In this document: positions 33,798 through 43,300 of the stretch, one piece after another
Layout: the number at the start of each line of letters is the position of its first letter
Numbering within the stretch: the first letter of the stretch is position 1
Source: Desulfovibrio porci
Lineage (GTDB): Bacteria; Desulfobacterota; Desulfovibrionia; Desulfovibrionales; Desulfovibrionaceae
Direction of reading: 5' to 3'
Length of the DNA: 64,000 nucleotides
Assembly: GCF_009696265.1 (NCBI RefSeq)
Contig: NZ_VUMH01000011.1
Coordinates: forward strand, 1-64,000
Notes under the pieces: generated by a model
Told to the model about the DNA's origin: nothing
The model's input: the letters and a program-made list of their open reading frames with translations, nothing else
Database searches by the model: none
Position numbers and translations under genes: made by a program

Positions 33798-33886
33798 CCG
33801 CATGGGGGCCTGTATCGTCCCGCCGCCGGAACGCGGGAGGGCGCGGAAGTCGTATCTTGCCGCAATTATTAATAACAATTCTTATC

Positions 33887-33915
33887 TTGTCAGAAAAATC
33901 GAAATGGGCTAGGGT
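33887..33915 (+). promoter_or_regulatory. Candidate sigma70 promoter of the ccm operon
   Basis: TTGTCA - 17 bases - TAGGGT, ending about 39 bases upstream of ccmE. The -35 is good, the -10 weak. Confidence 0.45.
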
Positions 33916-33953
33916 ATTGTATCTTCACTCAGCGCAACACTGGGGTGACACAC

Positions 33954-34367
33954 ATGGCCCGCAAAAAAAATACATCCATCTATGTGGCCGCGCTGCTCCT
34001 TTTTCTGGGCGGCGTGGGCTATCTGGCATATTCCGGCTTTTCGGAAAACAGCGTTTATTTTCTGAACGTGGCCGAGGCCAAGGCCGCCACGCCGGACAAA
34101 CTGACCGCCGCCCGGCTGTTCGGCACCGTAGCCTCTCAGGGCATTGAAAAGCACCGGAACGGGCCGGGCGTCACCTTCAGCCTCGAAGACAAGGACAACG
34201 CCAGCCAGACCATTATGGTCAGCTACAGCGGGGCAGTGCCGGACACCTTCAAGGCCGGGGCGGAAGTCATTGTGGAAGGGGGCATGGGGCCGGAGGGCCG
34301 CTTCGCGGCCAAGACCCTGATGACCAAGTGTCCTTCCAAGTACCAGAAGGAAAACCGCAAAAGTTAG
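33954..34367 (+). CDS. ccmE: Cytochrome c maturation haem chaperone, Cys-type CcmE
   Basis: 137 residues: one N-terminal membrane anchor (about 10-28) and a periplasmic OB-fold domain ('ARLFGTVASQGIEKHRNGPGVTFSLED', 'VSYSGAVPDTFKAGAEVIVEG', 'FAAKTLMTKCPSKY'). The usual haem-binding His of HxxxY is replaced by Cys (C126, Y130 in C-P-S-K-Y). This CxxxY form is the known Desulfovibrio/archaeal variant that works without CcmG and CcmH. ATG at 33954 has GGGGTG upstream. First gene of the ccm operon. Confidence 0.92.
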   Translation: MARKKNTSIYVAALLLFLGGVGYLAYSGFSENSVYFLNVAEAKAATPDKLTAARLFGTVASQGIEKHRNGPGVTFSLEDKDNASQTIMVSYSGAVPDTFKAGAEVIVEGGMGPEGRFAAKTLMTKCPSKYQKENRKS

Positions 34368-34464
34368 CCGTGCACGGCCAGGCGCCCCCAACGGGGCGCT
34401 TTTGCAGTCTTGCCGCGAAGTCCGCCACGGGCTTTGCGCCGTCATCCACGCGTAAAGGAGCCCC

Positions 34465-36390
34465 ATGTACGTTTTCGCCTATGCCATGCAACTTCTGGCC
34501 CTGCTTTGCGCCCTTGGCGGCGGCGGCATGGCTCTGCTCCAGCTCTGGCAGGGACGCGGCGACAGCCTGCGTCTGATCGAAAAAGCCCACTGGGTCATCA
34601 CCGGCGCGCTGCTGCTGGCCTCGGCCCTGCTGCTGCACGCGCTCTTCTGGCATGACTTCAGCCTGCAATACGTGGCCAGCTACACGGACATGATCCTGCC
34701 GGTCTTCTACCGCCTGACCGCCTTCTGGGCCGGGCAGCCCGGCTCCATGCTCTTCTGGGCTCTGGCCGTGGGCCTGAGCGGCAGCATCTTCGCCTGCACC
34801 CGGGCCTGCCGCAGCCTGAGTCCCGCCACCCGGCTCTGGTACTGGACCTTCTTTTACGCGATCATGGCATTTTTCACCCTGATCCTGACCAACTGGAGCA
34901 ATCCCTTCCTGATGCAGACTCCGGCCCCGGCCGACGGAAACGGGCTGAACCCCCTGCTCCAGAATCCGGGCATGATCTTCCATCCGCCCCTGCTCTTTCT
35001 GGGATACGGCGGCTTCACCGTGCCGGCCTGCCTGGCTCTGGCCCAGGCTCTTTCGCGCAGAAGCGGCGGCGAGGGAGCATGGTTCCGTCTGACGCGCCCC
35101 TTCATCATTCTGGCCTGGCTTTTCCTCACGGCGGGCATCGTGCTGGGCGCGTGGTGGGCGTACATGGAACTGGGCTGGGGCGGCTACTGGGCCTGGGATC
35201 CGGTGGAAAACGCCTCCCTGATCCCCTGGCTCATCGGCACCGCCGCCCTGCACACCCTGATCATTGAAGAGCGGCGGGGCAAGCTGGGCCGGATCAATGT
35301 GGTCATGATGTCCCTGACCACGGTGTCGGCCTTTTTCGCCACCTATCTGGTGCGCAGCGGGGTTATTGATTCGGTGCACGCCTTCGGCGACGGCAGCGTG
35401 GGCACGCCCCTGACCGTCTTTGTGCTGGCCGGGCTGCTGATCACCTTCTGGGTAGCCTGCACGGCCCCGCGCGAGGGCAGGCCCCTGGCCGGACTGGACA
35501 GCCGCGAGGGCCTGCTGACCCTGGTGGCCTGGGTGCTGCTGGCCCTGGCCGCCATCATCCTGACCGCCACCATGTGGCCGGTGATCAGCAAACTCTGGAC
35601 CACGGCCCCGCGCGGCCTGGACGCCAATTTCTACAACCGGGTCTGCCTGCCGCTGGGCGCGCTGCTGCTGGTCATGATGGCGGCCTGTCCCTGGCTCGGC
35701 TGGAACGGCGGCCTGCGCGGCAAAGGGCGTTTCTTCGCGGTACTGGGCGCCTTTGTAGCGGCCGCAGCGGTGATCTGGGCGCTGGGCTACCGTCAGCCCA
35801 CGGCCCTGTTGGGCGCGTCCGCCGCCATTGCCATCGCCCTGGGCGTGGTTTTGCTGCTCACGGACAGCGCCACCCGCCGCCAACCCGCCGGTCTGGGCGC
35901 GCTGGGCGCGCATCTGGGCATGGCCCTGGCCGCGCTGGGCATCGCCTTTTCCGGCCCGTACACGCAGGACAGGGAAATGCTCCTGGCCAAGGGCCAGAGC
36001 GAACAGGTGGGCGGCTACACCGCCACCCTGCTGGACATCAAGGACGGCCGTCAGCCCGGCTACGACTATATCGCGGCCCGGCTACAAATCAGCAAGGACG
36101 GCAAAGACCTCGGCGTCATCGCGCCGGAACGCCGCATGTACGACAAATTCGGCAACATGCAGTTCTCCGAGGTGGACGTGATTCCGGGTCTGGGCAATGA
36201 AATCTACGGCTCCCTGCTGGGTCTGGACGAGGACTTGCGCGTGCTGGTCAAGGTCAGTGTGGAGCCCCTGGTCAACTGGATCTGGATCGGCGGCACGCTG
36301 ATGTGCCTGCTGCCTCTGCTGGGCCTGCGCCGCCGCGCATCCCCGGTCGGGAAGTCCGAAGACGGGCCGGATGACGACGGCAAGGCCTGA
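34465..36390 (+). CDS. ccmF: Cytochrome c haem lyase CcmF
   Basis: 641 residues, about fourteen transmembrane helices. The WWD-type haem-handling motif 'GYWAWDPVENAS' is near residue 240, with 'FSNPFLMQTPAPADGNGLNPLLQ' region and histidines in 'IFHPPLLFLGYGG' as in CcmF. It attaches haem from CcmE to apocytochrome in the periplasm. ATG at 34465 has AAAGGAG. It begins 97 bases after ccmE and ends 17 bases before ccmA. Confidence 0.93.
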   Translation: MYVFAYAMQLLALLCALGGGGMALLQLWQGRGDSLRLIEKAHWVITGALLLASALLLHALFWHDFSLQYVASYTDMILPVFYRLTAFWAGQPGSMLFWALAVGLSGSIFACTRACRSLSPATRLWYWTFFYAIMAFFTLILTNWSNPFLMQTPAPADGNGLNPLLQNPGMIFHPPLLFLGYGGFTVPACLALAQALSRRSGGEGAWFRLTRPFIILAWLFLTAGIVLGAWWAYMELGWGGYWAWDPVENASLIPWLIGTAALHTLIIEERRGKLGRINVVMMSLTTVSAFFATYLVRSGVIDSVHAFGDGSVGTPLTVFVLAGLLITFWVACTAPREGRPLAGLDSREGLLTLVAWVLLALAAIILTATMWPVISKLWTTAPRGLDANFYNRVCLPLGALLLVMMAACPWLGWNGGLRGKGRFFAVLGAFVAAAAVIWALGYRQPTALLGASAAIAIALGVVLLLTDSATRRQPAGLGALGAHLGMALAALGIAFSGPYTQDREMLLAKGQSEQVGGYTATLLDIKDGRQPGYDYIAARLQISKDGKDLGVIAPERRMYDKFGNMQFSEVDVIPGLGNEIYGSLLGLDEDLRVLVKVSVEPLVNWIWIGGTLMCLLPLLGLRRRASPVGKSEDGPDDDGKA

Positions 36391-36407
36391 AGCCGGGAGG
36401 CCCGCCC

Positions 36408-37121
36408 ATGCTTGAGCTCGACCGCGTCGCCAAACTCTACGGCGCCAAAGTGATCTTCAAGGATGTGAGCTGCGCCTTCGCGTCGGGCAGCGTCTCGCTG
36501 CTGGTGGGCGGCAACGGCGCGGGCAAAAGCACTCTGATGCGAATCATGGCCGGGCTTTCCCGCCCCAGCGCGGGCAGCGTGCGTCTGGCGGAGTCCGGCC
36601 CGCGCGCGGAAGGTCCGCGTCTGGGCTATCTGGGCCACGCCACCTTTCTCTATCCCGGCCTCACGGCCCTGGAAAATCTGGCCTTCTGGCGCACGGCCCA
36701 CGGCCTGCGCCTGTCCGGGGCCGGGCTGTCGGCCATGCTGGAGCGGGTGGGCCTGGCGGCCCATGCCCACGAACGCGCGGGCATTTTTTCGCGCGGCATG
36801 GCCCAGCGCCTCAATCTGGCGCGCGTGCTCATGCTGGAGCCGGACCTGCTGCTGCTGGACGAGCCGGGCACCGGCCTGGACGCGGCATCCCTGGCTCTTC
36901 TGCGCCGCGAAATAACGGCCGCCCGCCAACGCGGGGCCTGCGTGGCGCTCATCAGCCACGATCTGGCCGGGGACGCGCCCCTGGCCGACCGCCTGCTGTT
37001 CCTGGCCGACCGCAAGCTGGCCTATGACGGCCCGCCGGCGGCTTTTGCCGGTTTTGACGTGCCCGCAGGCGCAATCACGGATACGGGCGCGGACAGGGAG
37101 GGCGGCATATGCTGCGCCTGA
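36408..37121 (+). CDS. ccmA: Haem exporter ATP-binding protein CcmA
   Basis: 237 residues. Walker A 'GGNGAGKST', signature-like 'FSRGMAQRLNLARVL' and Walker B 'LLLLDEPGTGLD' are present, with 'LISHDLAG' for the switch. CcmA with CcmB and CcmC uses ATP to release haem-loaded CcmE. The stop overlaps the ccmB start by 13 bases. Confidence 0.92.
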   Translation: MLELDRVAKLYGAKVIFKDVSCAFASGSVSLLVGGNGAGKSTLMRIMAGLSRPSAGSVRLAESGPRAEGPRLGYLGHATFLYPGLTALENLAFWRTAHGLRLSGAGLSAMLERVGLAAHAHERAGIFSRGMAQRLNLARVLMLEPDLLLLDEPGTGLDAASLALLRREITAARQRGACVALISHDLAGDAPLADRLLFLADRKLAYDGPPAAFAGFDVPAGAITDTGADREGGICCA

Positions 37122-37786
37122 CCCTGGCTGTGGCCCGCAAGGATCTCGCCCTGACCCTGGCCCGGGGCAGTGGCCTGATCCAGGCGCTTTTGCTCGGCCT
37201 GCTACTGCTCTTTGTGTTCAGCCTGTCCCAGGGCATCGGCGAACGCATGAGTCCGCAGGCCGCGGCGGCGGTGTTCTGGCTGAGCTCGGCCTTCTGCCAG
37301 GTATTGATCTTCAACCAGCTCTACGCTCTGGAAGAGGTCAACAACGCCCGTCTCGGCCTGCTGCTCTGCCCCGCGCCCATTCAGGGCGTCTGGCTGGGCA
37401 AGGCGCTGGCGGGCCTGCTGCTCCTGCTGCTGGCCCAGATCATTTTTCTGCCCGCGTCTGTGATTTTTCTGGGACAGGACATCGGCGGGCCTCTTCTGCC
37501 GGGCCTGGCGGCCCTGCTGCTGGCGGACCTGGGCATGTGCGCCCTAGGGTCGCTGCTGGGCGCGCTGGCGCAGGGCCAGGCGGCGCGCGAATCGTTGTTG
37601 AGCATCGTGCTTTTTCCACTGCTCACGCCCCTGCTGCTCTCCGGCATCGGCGTGGGCGCGCAGACCCTGGGGGCCGCCTCTCCGGACGGGCCGGGCGGCT
37701 GGCTGAGCGTGGCCTGCGCCTTTGACGCGGTTTTTCTGGGGGCCGGGCTGCTGCTGTTCAGCTTCATCTACACGGGGGACGAATAA
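37109..37786 (+). CDS. ccmB: Haem exporter permease CcmB
   Basis: 225 residues with six transmembrane helices. 'RKDLALTLARGSGLIQALLLGLLLLFVFSLS' at the N-terminus and 'PLLTPLLLSGIGVG' near the C-terminus are CcmB family features. Forms the membrane part of the CcmABCD complex. Immediately followed by ccmC. Confidence 0.92.
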   Translation: MLRLTLAVARKDLALTLARGSGLIQALLLGLLLLFVFSLSQGIGERMSPQAAAAVFWLSSAFCQVLIFNQLYALEEVNNARLGLLLCPAPIQGVWLGKALAGLLLLLLAQIIFLPASVIFLGQDIGGPLLPGLAALLLADLGMCALGSLLGALAQGQAARESLLSIVLFPLLTPLLLSGIGVGAQTLGAASPDGPGGWLSVACAFDAVFLGAGLLLFSFIYTGDE

Positions 37787-38458
37787 ATGCCGCAACTTCT
37801 GGCCCTGCTGGGCGGACTGGCCTTTGCCTGCTGCCAGTGGCTGATCTATGCCTATGCCCCGGAAGAGGCCACCCTGGGCCTGATCCAGAAGATTTTCTAC
37901 ATCCACCTGCCCCTGGCCTGGTGGGCGCTGATCAGTTTCTTTACGGTCTTTCTGGCTTCCGTGGCCTATCTGCTGCGCCGCAATCCCGGCGCGGACAGGC
38001 TCTGCGCCGCCGCCGCCGAGGTGGGCGTGCTGCTCAGCGGCCTGGCCCTGGTCACCGGCATGCTCTGGGCCCGCAAATCCTGGGGCGTCTGGTGGACCTG
38101 GGATCCGCGCCTGAGCACCACCCTGATCATGTGGTTCGTCTACGCGGGCTATCTGGTGCTGCGCGGCCTTGACCTGCCGCCGCAGCGCAAAAGCCTGGTC
38201 TGCGCGGTGGTGGGCGTGGTGGCCTTTCTGGACGTGCCCCTGGTCTTTATTTCGGCCCGGATCTGGCGCTCCATCCACCCGGCGGTGTTCGCCGCCAAGG
38301 GCGGCGGCCTGGAACCGGAAATGAAGCTCACGGTCATCGCCTGCGTGCTTTCCTTCGGCCTGCTCTGGGCCGGGCTGGTCTGGCTGCGCAAACGCCAGCT
38401 TGATCTGCGCGCCCGCCTCGACGCCCTGGCCGCCAATGCCGACAACCCGGCCGCGTAA
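37787..38458 (+). CDS. ccmC: Haem transporter CcmC
   Basis: 223 residues, six transmembrane helices. The WWD motif 'WGVWWTWDPRLST' (near residue 98-110) and flanking histidines in 'FYIHLPLAWW' and 'WRSIHPAVF' are the haem-binding elements that load haem onto CcmE. It starts one base after the ccmB stop. Confidence 0.93.
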   Translation: MPQLLALLGGLAFACCQWLIYAYAPEEATLGLIQKIFYIHLPLAWWALISFFTVFLASVAYLLRRNPGADRLCAAAAEVGVLLSGLALVTGMLWARKSWGVWWTWDPRLSTTLIMWFVYAGYLVLRGLDLPPQRKSLVCAVVGVVAFLDVPLVFISARIWRSIHPAVFAAKGGGLEPEMKLTVIACVLSFGLLWAGLVWLRKRQLDLRARLDALAANADNPAA

Positions 38459-38479
38459 CGCGCTCTCTACGGAGGACAT

Positions 38480-38617
38480 ATGGATACCCTTACCTGGATC
38501 GTCATCGCCAATGCCGCCGTGTGGATCGGCCTCGGCGCATACCTGGCTTTCCTGGCCGCGCAACAACGCGCCCTGGCCGCCCGCCTGACCCAATGGGAGA
38601 TGCTTAACCATGACTGA
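38480..38617 (+). CDS. ccmD: CcmD-like small membrane protein
   Basis: 45 residues with one transmembrane helix (residues about 4-26: T-W-I-V-I-A-N-A-A-V-W-I-G-L-G-A-Y-L-A-F-L) and a basic cytoplasmic tail (Q-Q-R-A-L-A-A-R-L). GGAGG lies 8 bases before the ATG. Position right after ccmC, size and topology match CcmD, which helps release CcmE from CcmABC. Its stop overlaps the start of the next gene by eight bases. Confidence 0.75.
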   Translation: MDTLTWIVIANAAVWIGLGAYLAFLAAQQRALAARLTQWEMLNHD

Positions 38618-39296
38618 TCTGCCCAAGCTCAACGGCCCGGCGCGCGCCCTGGTCCTGCTGCTGGCCCTGGCTCTGGCCGCCATGCTGGTGATTTCCCTCA
38701 CGGAGCGCTTCCGCAATCCGCACCTCACCGTGCAGGTCCGGCCCGCGCCCCAGGCGCCCGCGGGCATGGGCGACGCCGTGGGCATGCTCATGCAGGAAGT
38801 GGCCAAGGATCCCAAAAACGTGGACGCCATGGTCCATCTGGTCGAAGCCCTGATGAGCGCCCAAAACTGGGAGGCCGCTGAAACCTTCGCCCAGCGCGCC
38901 ATGACCCTGGATCTGAACAATCCCCAGCCCCCCTATCTGCTGGGCGTCATCAAGCACAATCAGGGCAAGCACAAGGAAGCCGCCGAGCTTCTGGAAAAGG
39001 TGGTGAGCCTGCACGACAACGCCTCGGTGCGCTACAGCCTGGGCGTGCTCTACATCCATTTTCTCCACGATCCCAAGCGCGGGGTGGAGCATCTGAGCGC
39101 GGGCCTGCATGATCCCAAGGCCAGCGAAGACCTCAAGAAGGGCATCCGCGAAGAGCTGGAAAAAGCCCCCCTGCCCCATGCGGAGGACGCCGGAACAGTG
39201 CAGCCGGAACCGCAGGACCAACAGCCTCAGGCGGGCACGCCCGCCAAAACCGGAAAAAAAGTCAATGAAACCAGCGGGAAGGCCGCGCGGCCCTGA
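38610..39296 (+). CDS. TPR protein of the ccm operon (CcmI-like)
   Basis: 228 residues: an N-terminal membrane anchor (about 12-30), TPR repeats at about 60-150 ('VEALMSAQNWEAAETFAQRAMTLDLNNPQPPYLLGVIKHNQGKHKEAAELLEKVV') and a charged proline-rich tail. Co-translated with ccmD. In other Ccm systems CcmI/CcmH C-terminal TPR domains hold apocytochromes for haem attachment, and this may fill that role since CcmG and CcmH are absent. Exported TPR proteins with other roles cannot be excluded. Confidence 0.75.
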   Translation: MTDLPKLNGPARALVLLLALALAAMLVISLTERFRNPHLTVQVRPAPQAPAGMGDAVGMLMQEVAKDPKNVDAMVHLVEALMSAQNWEAAETFAQRAMTLDLNNPQPPYLLGVIKHNQGKHKEAAELLEKVVSLHDNASVRYSLGVLYIHFLHDPKRGVEHLSAGLHDPKASEDLKKGIREELEKAPLPHAEDAGTVQPEPQDQQPQAGTPAKTGKKVNETSGKAARP

Positions 39297-39323
39297 GCCG
39301 CGCCCCGCCCGCCGCATTGCCAG

Positions 39324-39362
39324 GCCCGCTTCTTATCCATAAGTTGCGGGCTTGCCTCTTTT
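39324..39362 (+). terminator. Terminator at the end of the ccm operon
   Basis: GCCCGC-TT-CTTAT / ATAAG-TT-GCGGGC hairpin followed by a long T run (39358-39368) between the two TPR genes. Confidence 0.65.
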
Positions 39363-39462
39363 TTTTTCAGGTTGTAGGTTGACCGCAAAGAGCATGGCCG
39401 TTCCCCGGCCGGTTGGCGCATTTCAAGCCTTCACCGCTGCATTGACCACCTTTGAGGAGCAT

Positions 39463-40212
39463 ATGGCCCGCCGTAAAAGCAAGAAAAGCCCCGAAGACGC
39501 GCCTGTGCGCGACACCCCCGGCAGCGCCTCCGTTTCCGAACGGCAGGCGTCTTCCGGCATGTCTCACGCGGATGCGCCCACCGGCATGGTGCGCAAAAGC
39601 ACCTGCCTCATGGGCATGTTGCTGACCCTGGCTCTGGGATTGTATCTGGGAGGGTTGCTGCCCGGCCTGCTCAACAGCGGCGTCCCGGCCGTGCCGCCGC
39701 ATGCCGCTCCGCCCCAGCCGGAAGCCGCGCCCCCGGCGTCTCCCGCGCCGCAGGCGGCCCGGCCCGCGCAGGACAATCAGCCGCCCATGCCGCCGGAACT
39801 GGTTCAGAAGATCACCGATCTGGAAAAAGCCCTGCTGACCAATCCCAAGGACGCCGCGCGCTGGACGGCCCTGGGCAATCTGTATTTTGACACGGGTCAG
39901 GCCAAACAGGCCATTTCAGCCTATGAGCGCTCTCTGATGTTCGCGCCGGGCAATCCCGACGTGCTCACGGATCTGGGCATCATGTACCGTGAGGCCGGGG
40001 CCTACGAGCAGGCCGTGGACAGCTTCCGCAAAGCGACGGCCGCCAACCCCGGCCATGAAAACGCCCTGTTCAACGAGGGCGTGGTGCTTTATTACGATCT
40101 GCACCGCAAAGATGAGGCCACGCGGGCCTGGCAACGCCTGCTGAAGGTCAATCCCGGCGCCCGTTCACCCGACGGGCAGCCGGTGTCCGAAATGATCAAA
40201 CATCTGCATTAA
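39463..40212 (+). CDS. Membrane-anchored TPR protein
   Basis: 249 residues. A basic cytoplasmic N-terminus with many lysines is followed by one transmembrane helix (about 45-65, 'GMLLTLALGLYLGGLLPGLL'), a proline/alanine linker and three TPR units (about 110-225, 'ALGNLYFDTGQAKQAISAYERSLMFAPGNPDVLTDLGIMYREAGAYEQAVDSF'). ATG at 39463 has TGAGGAG. It resembles the preceding TPR gene in design, so it may also serve cytochrome assembly, but a terminator separates the two. Confidence 0.7.
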   Translation: MARRKSKKSPEDAPVRDTPGSASVSERQASSGMSHADAPTGMVRKSTCLMGMLLTLALGLYLGGLLPGLLNSGVPAVPPHAAPPQPEAAPPASPAPQAARPAQDNQPPMPPELVQKITDLEKALLTNPKDAARWTALGNLYFDTGQAKQAISAYERSLMFAPGNPDVLTDLGIMYREAGAYEQAVDSFRKATAANPGHENALFNEGVVLYYDLHRKDEATRAWQRLLKVNPGARSPDGQPVSEMIKHLH

Positions 40213-40303
40213 ATCCGTTGCGGAACAAGCGGGGGGCGCGGGGAGACGGAACCCGCGCCCTCCGCGCGGCGGAAAGCCAGTTCACATGACAGGCGGAAAC
40301 ACT

Positions 40304-43300
40304 ATGGCATACCTTCTTTCCGGCACGGCCCGTCCGCAGGTTCTGGCCGTTGTTTTTCTGTTGTGCGCGATCTGCCTCGGCTGGGGCGGGGGTTCACGGG
40401 CTCAGACCATGCTGCCCGCCGCGCCGGGCGCGCCCAGCACCCCTCTTTTGCCCTACCTCGACTATCTGCTGGATGAAACCGGCACCCTGGACGTGGAGGA
40501 GGCCGCGGCTCCGGCCAAAGCCGGGGACTACCGTCCCCTGGCGCTCAAGGATCTGCCGCGCGAAAGCGGGGTCATGTGGCTGCGCTTCACGCTGGCCCCT
40601 CTGCCCGAGGGAACCAGGCCCGCCACCCTGCTGCTGGACATGGGCGAAAGCGTGCCCGGCATGCCCCTGCTCTACGAACCGGTCGCCAACAGCCTGAGCG
40701 GCGCGTTGGAGTGGCGCGAATCCGCTCCAGCCCAGCGCAATGTGCTTCTGCTGCCCGAAGCGGGCAAAGAGGCCCAGACCTGCTATATCCGCCTGGACGG
40801 CCTGCCCGGCCTGTGGTTCGCACCCATGCTGCGCACGCCGCAGAACGCCGCCGGCAACTGGGGCAGCCTGTCGCGCACGGCGGCCATCCTGGCCTTGGGC
40901 GTGGTCATGCTGCTCTGCCTTTTGCGCAGCCTGTCCGAAAAAGGCCAATGGCGCGTCTGGACGGCCCTGTACGTGGCCGTGGCTCTGGGCCAGGGGATCA
41001 TGGGCATGCCCGCCTCCGGTTCCGGCCATATCGGACTGGGCGAATCCGGGGCCGTGCTGGCGCCGGGGGTGGCCCTGATGCTGTTGCCCCATGTGGGCCG
41101 CCACCTGATGCGCACGCGGGAGCGCTCCCGCGCCCTGGACATCCAGCTGTTGCTGCTCTCCCTGCCCGGCGCGCCTCTGGCCCTGTTGCCTCTTGTGCCG
41201 GACTTCGCCTGGCTGACCCGCTATCTTGATCTTTGGCCTCTGGGAACCCTGCTTTTCGTGCCCACCGCGCTGGGAGCCTGGATCATGGGTTTGGGCGGGG
41301 CCAAACGCTTTCTGCTGGGCTGCCTGCTGCCGCCGCTCTTTGTGGCCGGCGGCATCCTGGGCCTGGACAGCAGCTTTGGCGCCAATCTGCTGGCTTCGGC
41401 CCCGCTCTGGGGCACGGCGCTCAGCGCCTTGATCATCGCCGCCACCAGAGCGCCGCACGACATGGCGGCGGAACACCCTGACGCGGACACAGCGGCCAGA
41501 AACGTGCAGGCCGAACCCGACGGCACCATCACTCTGGACCAGCCGCTGGACGACCCCAATCTGCGCCTGGTGCCCCCGGCTCCGGCCGCGCCTGCCCCGC
41601 CGTCCGGGCCGGACGGCTCCGAAGATGCGGACACGAGCGCGCCGTCCTCGCTTTCGGAGCGTGTCGCACCCGGCCTGCTGGAAGACGCCCTGCGTCCGCC
41701 CCTGGACCGCCTGATGCGCGAAGGCGCGGCCCTGGGACATTGCTCCCTGCCCCCGGCGGTGCGCCAGTATGCGGAAAGCATGCTGGGCGCGGCCCGTGAA
41801 CTGTCTGATATCATCAGCAATCCCCGGCAATCGGGCCGGAAACGCTCCGCGACGGAAACCGCCGCGCCCTTCAATCTCCAGCATCTGATGCGCGAAGCCC
41901 ATGACGCTGTGGCCCCGGCGGCGGAAAACGCCGGCATCGGTCTGGCCTGGTACATGCCGCCCCATCTGAGCCATCTGTACGAGGGCGAGGCCGGAGCCCT
42001 GAAAGAAACCCTCTGTCTGCTGCTGGAAAGCGCGGTGCGCGCCACCCGGCACGGGGCCGTGCATTTTTCGGTGCGCCGCGTGCCGGAAAGCGCCAATGCC
42101 GGGCATCTGCTTTTTACGGTCACGGATACCGGCTCGGGCATGCCGCCGCAGGACCGCTCCAGTCTGGCCCTGACCCGCGCCTGGGAGCTGGCCGGCGCGC
42201 ACAAAGGCTTTCTGGGCGTGGAATGCAGCCCGCACGGAGCCACCATCGCCTTTACCCTGCATCTCAAATGCCTGGAGCGTGACGAGAACGAAATCGCGCC
42301 CGCGGAACGCAGACAGCCCTTGGTGCTGATCGCGGCGGAAAGCGCTCTGGACCGCCAGACCCTGGCCCGGATGCTGGAAAGCCTGCCCTGCCGCAGCTCC
42401 GAAGCGCGCAGCCTGGCCGAGGCCCTGCAACTGCACAAGGGCGAAGCGGCCCTTTTGCTGGTGGCGCAGGGCAGACTGGCCTCGCCCATGGCGGGCGACA
42501 TGCTGCGCCAGTTCCGCACATTGGCCGACGACGCGGACTTGCCCCTGTTCAAAGCCCTGGCCATTACGGAAGACGACAAGCAATGGGATCAGCTGGCTGA
42601 CGCCGGCTTTACCCACGCGCTGCTGGAACCTGTGGACAGCGAGGCCCTCTGCCAGACGGTGCAGGAAATTCTGGAAGCCGCGGCAGCGGCGGAAGATACG
42701 CCCGACAACGCAGATGCGGCTGTGGCGGCCCCTGACTCGGCCACGACCACCGGACAGGATGCCGCGGCCGCGAACGCCGCTGGCAGCCCCGTTGCCGCTG
42801 AGGCCGCCAAACCGGCCGCGAACGCCGCCGGCCGACCGCCTTTGCCGGATCTGTTCGGCAGCGAGGACAGTCACGGCGGTTCACCCTTGAAAATCCCGGA
42901 TCTCACAGCCCTGCCCGACCTGCTGAGCTTTGCGGAATCCCTGCGTGATCCCTTGGTCGGCGCGGGAGAGGACAAGAAAACCCGCAAGCCTGAAGGCGGG
43001 CTGTTCAGCGGCCTGCCGGAAAGCGACGGTCCTCTGCCGGATATGGACCTGCCCCCGGCGGACGCCGGTCTGACCCCGGTCAGCCGTCCGGGCGCGCCCA
43101 AAGACCCCGCGCCCAAGCCGGGAGACATCCCGGCGGACCTCTTCGTCAATCCTTACGCGCCCAATGACCTGATCATGGCCGCCGCGCCCGTGGCCACACC
43201 TGATACAGACGAGGACGCGCCCGTAAGCGGTGCCGCCATGCAGGCGGAATTTTCCGCCGCCGCCGGACTGGAAGGTCCGGTCTGGGGCGCGGAAAGCCAG

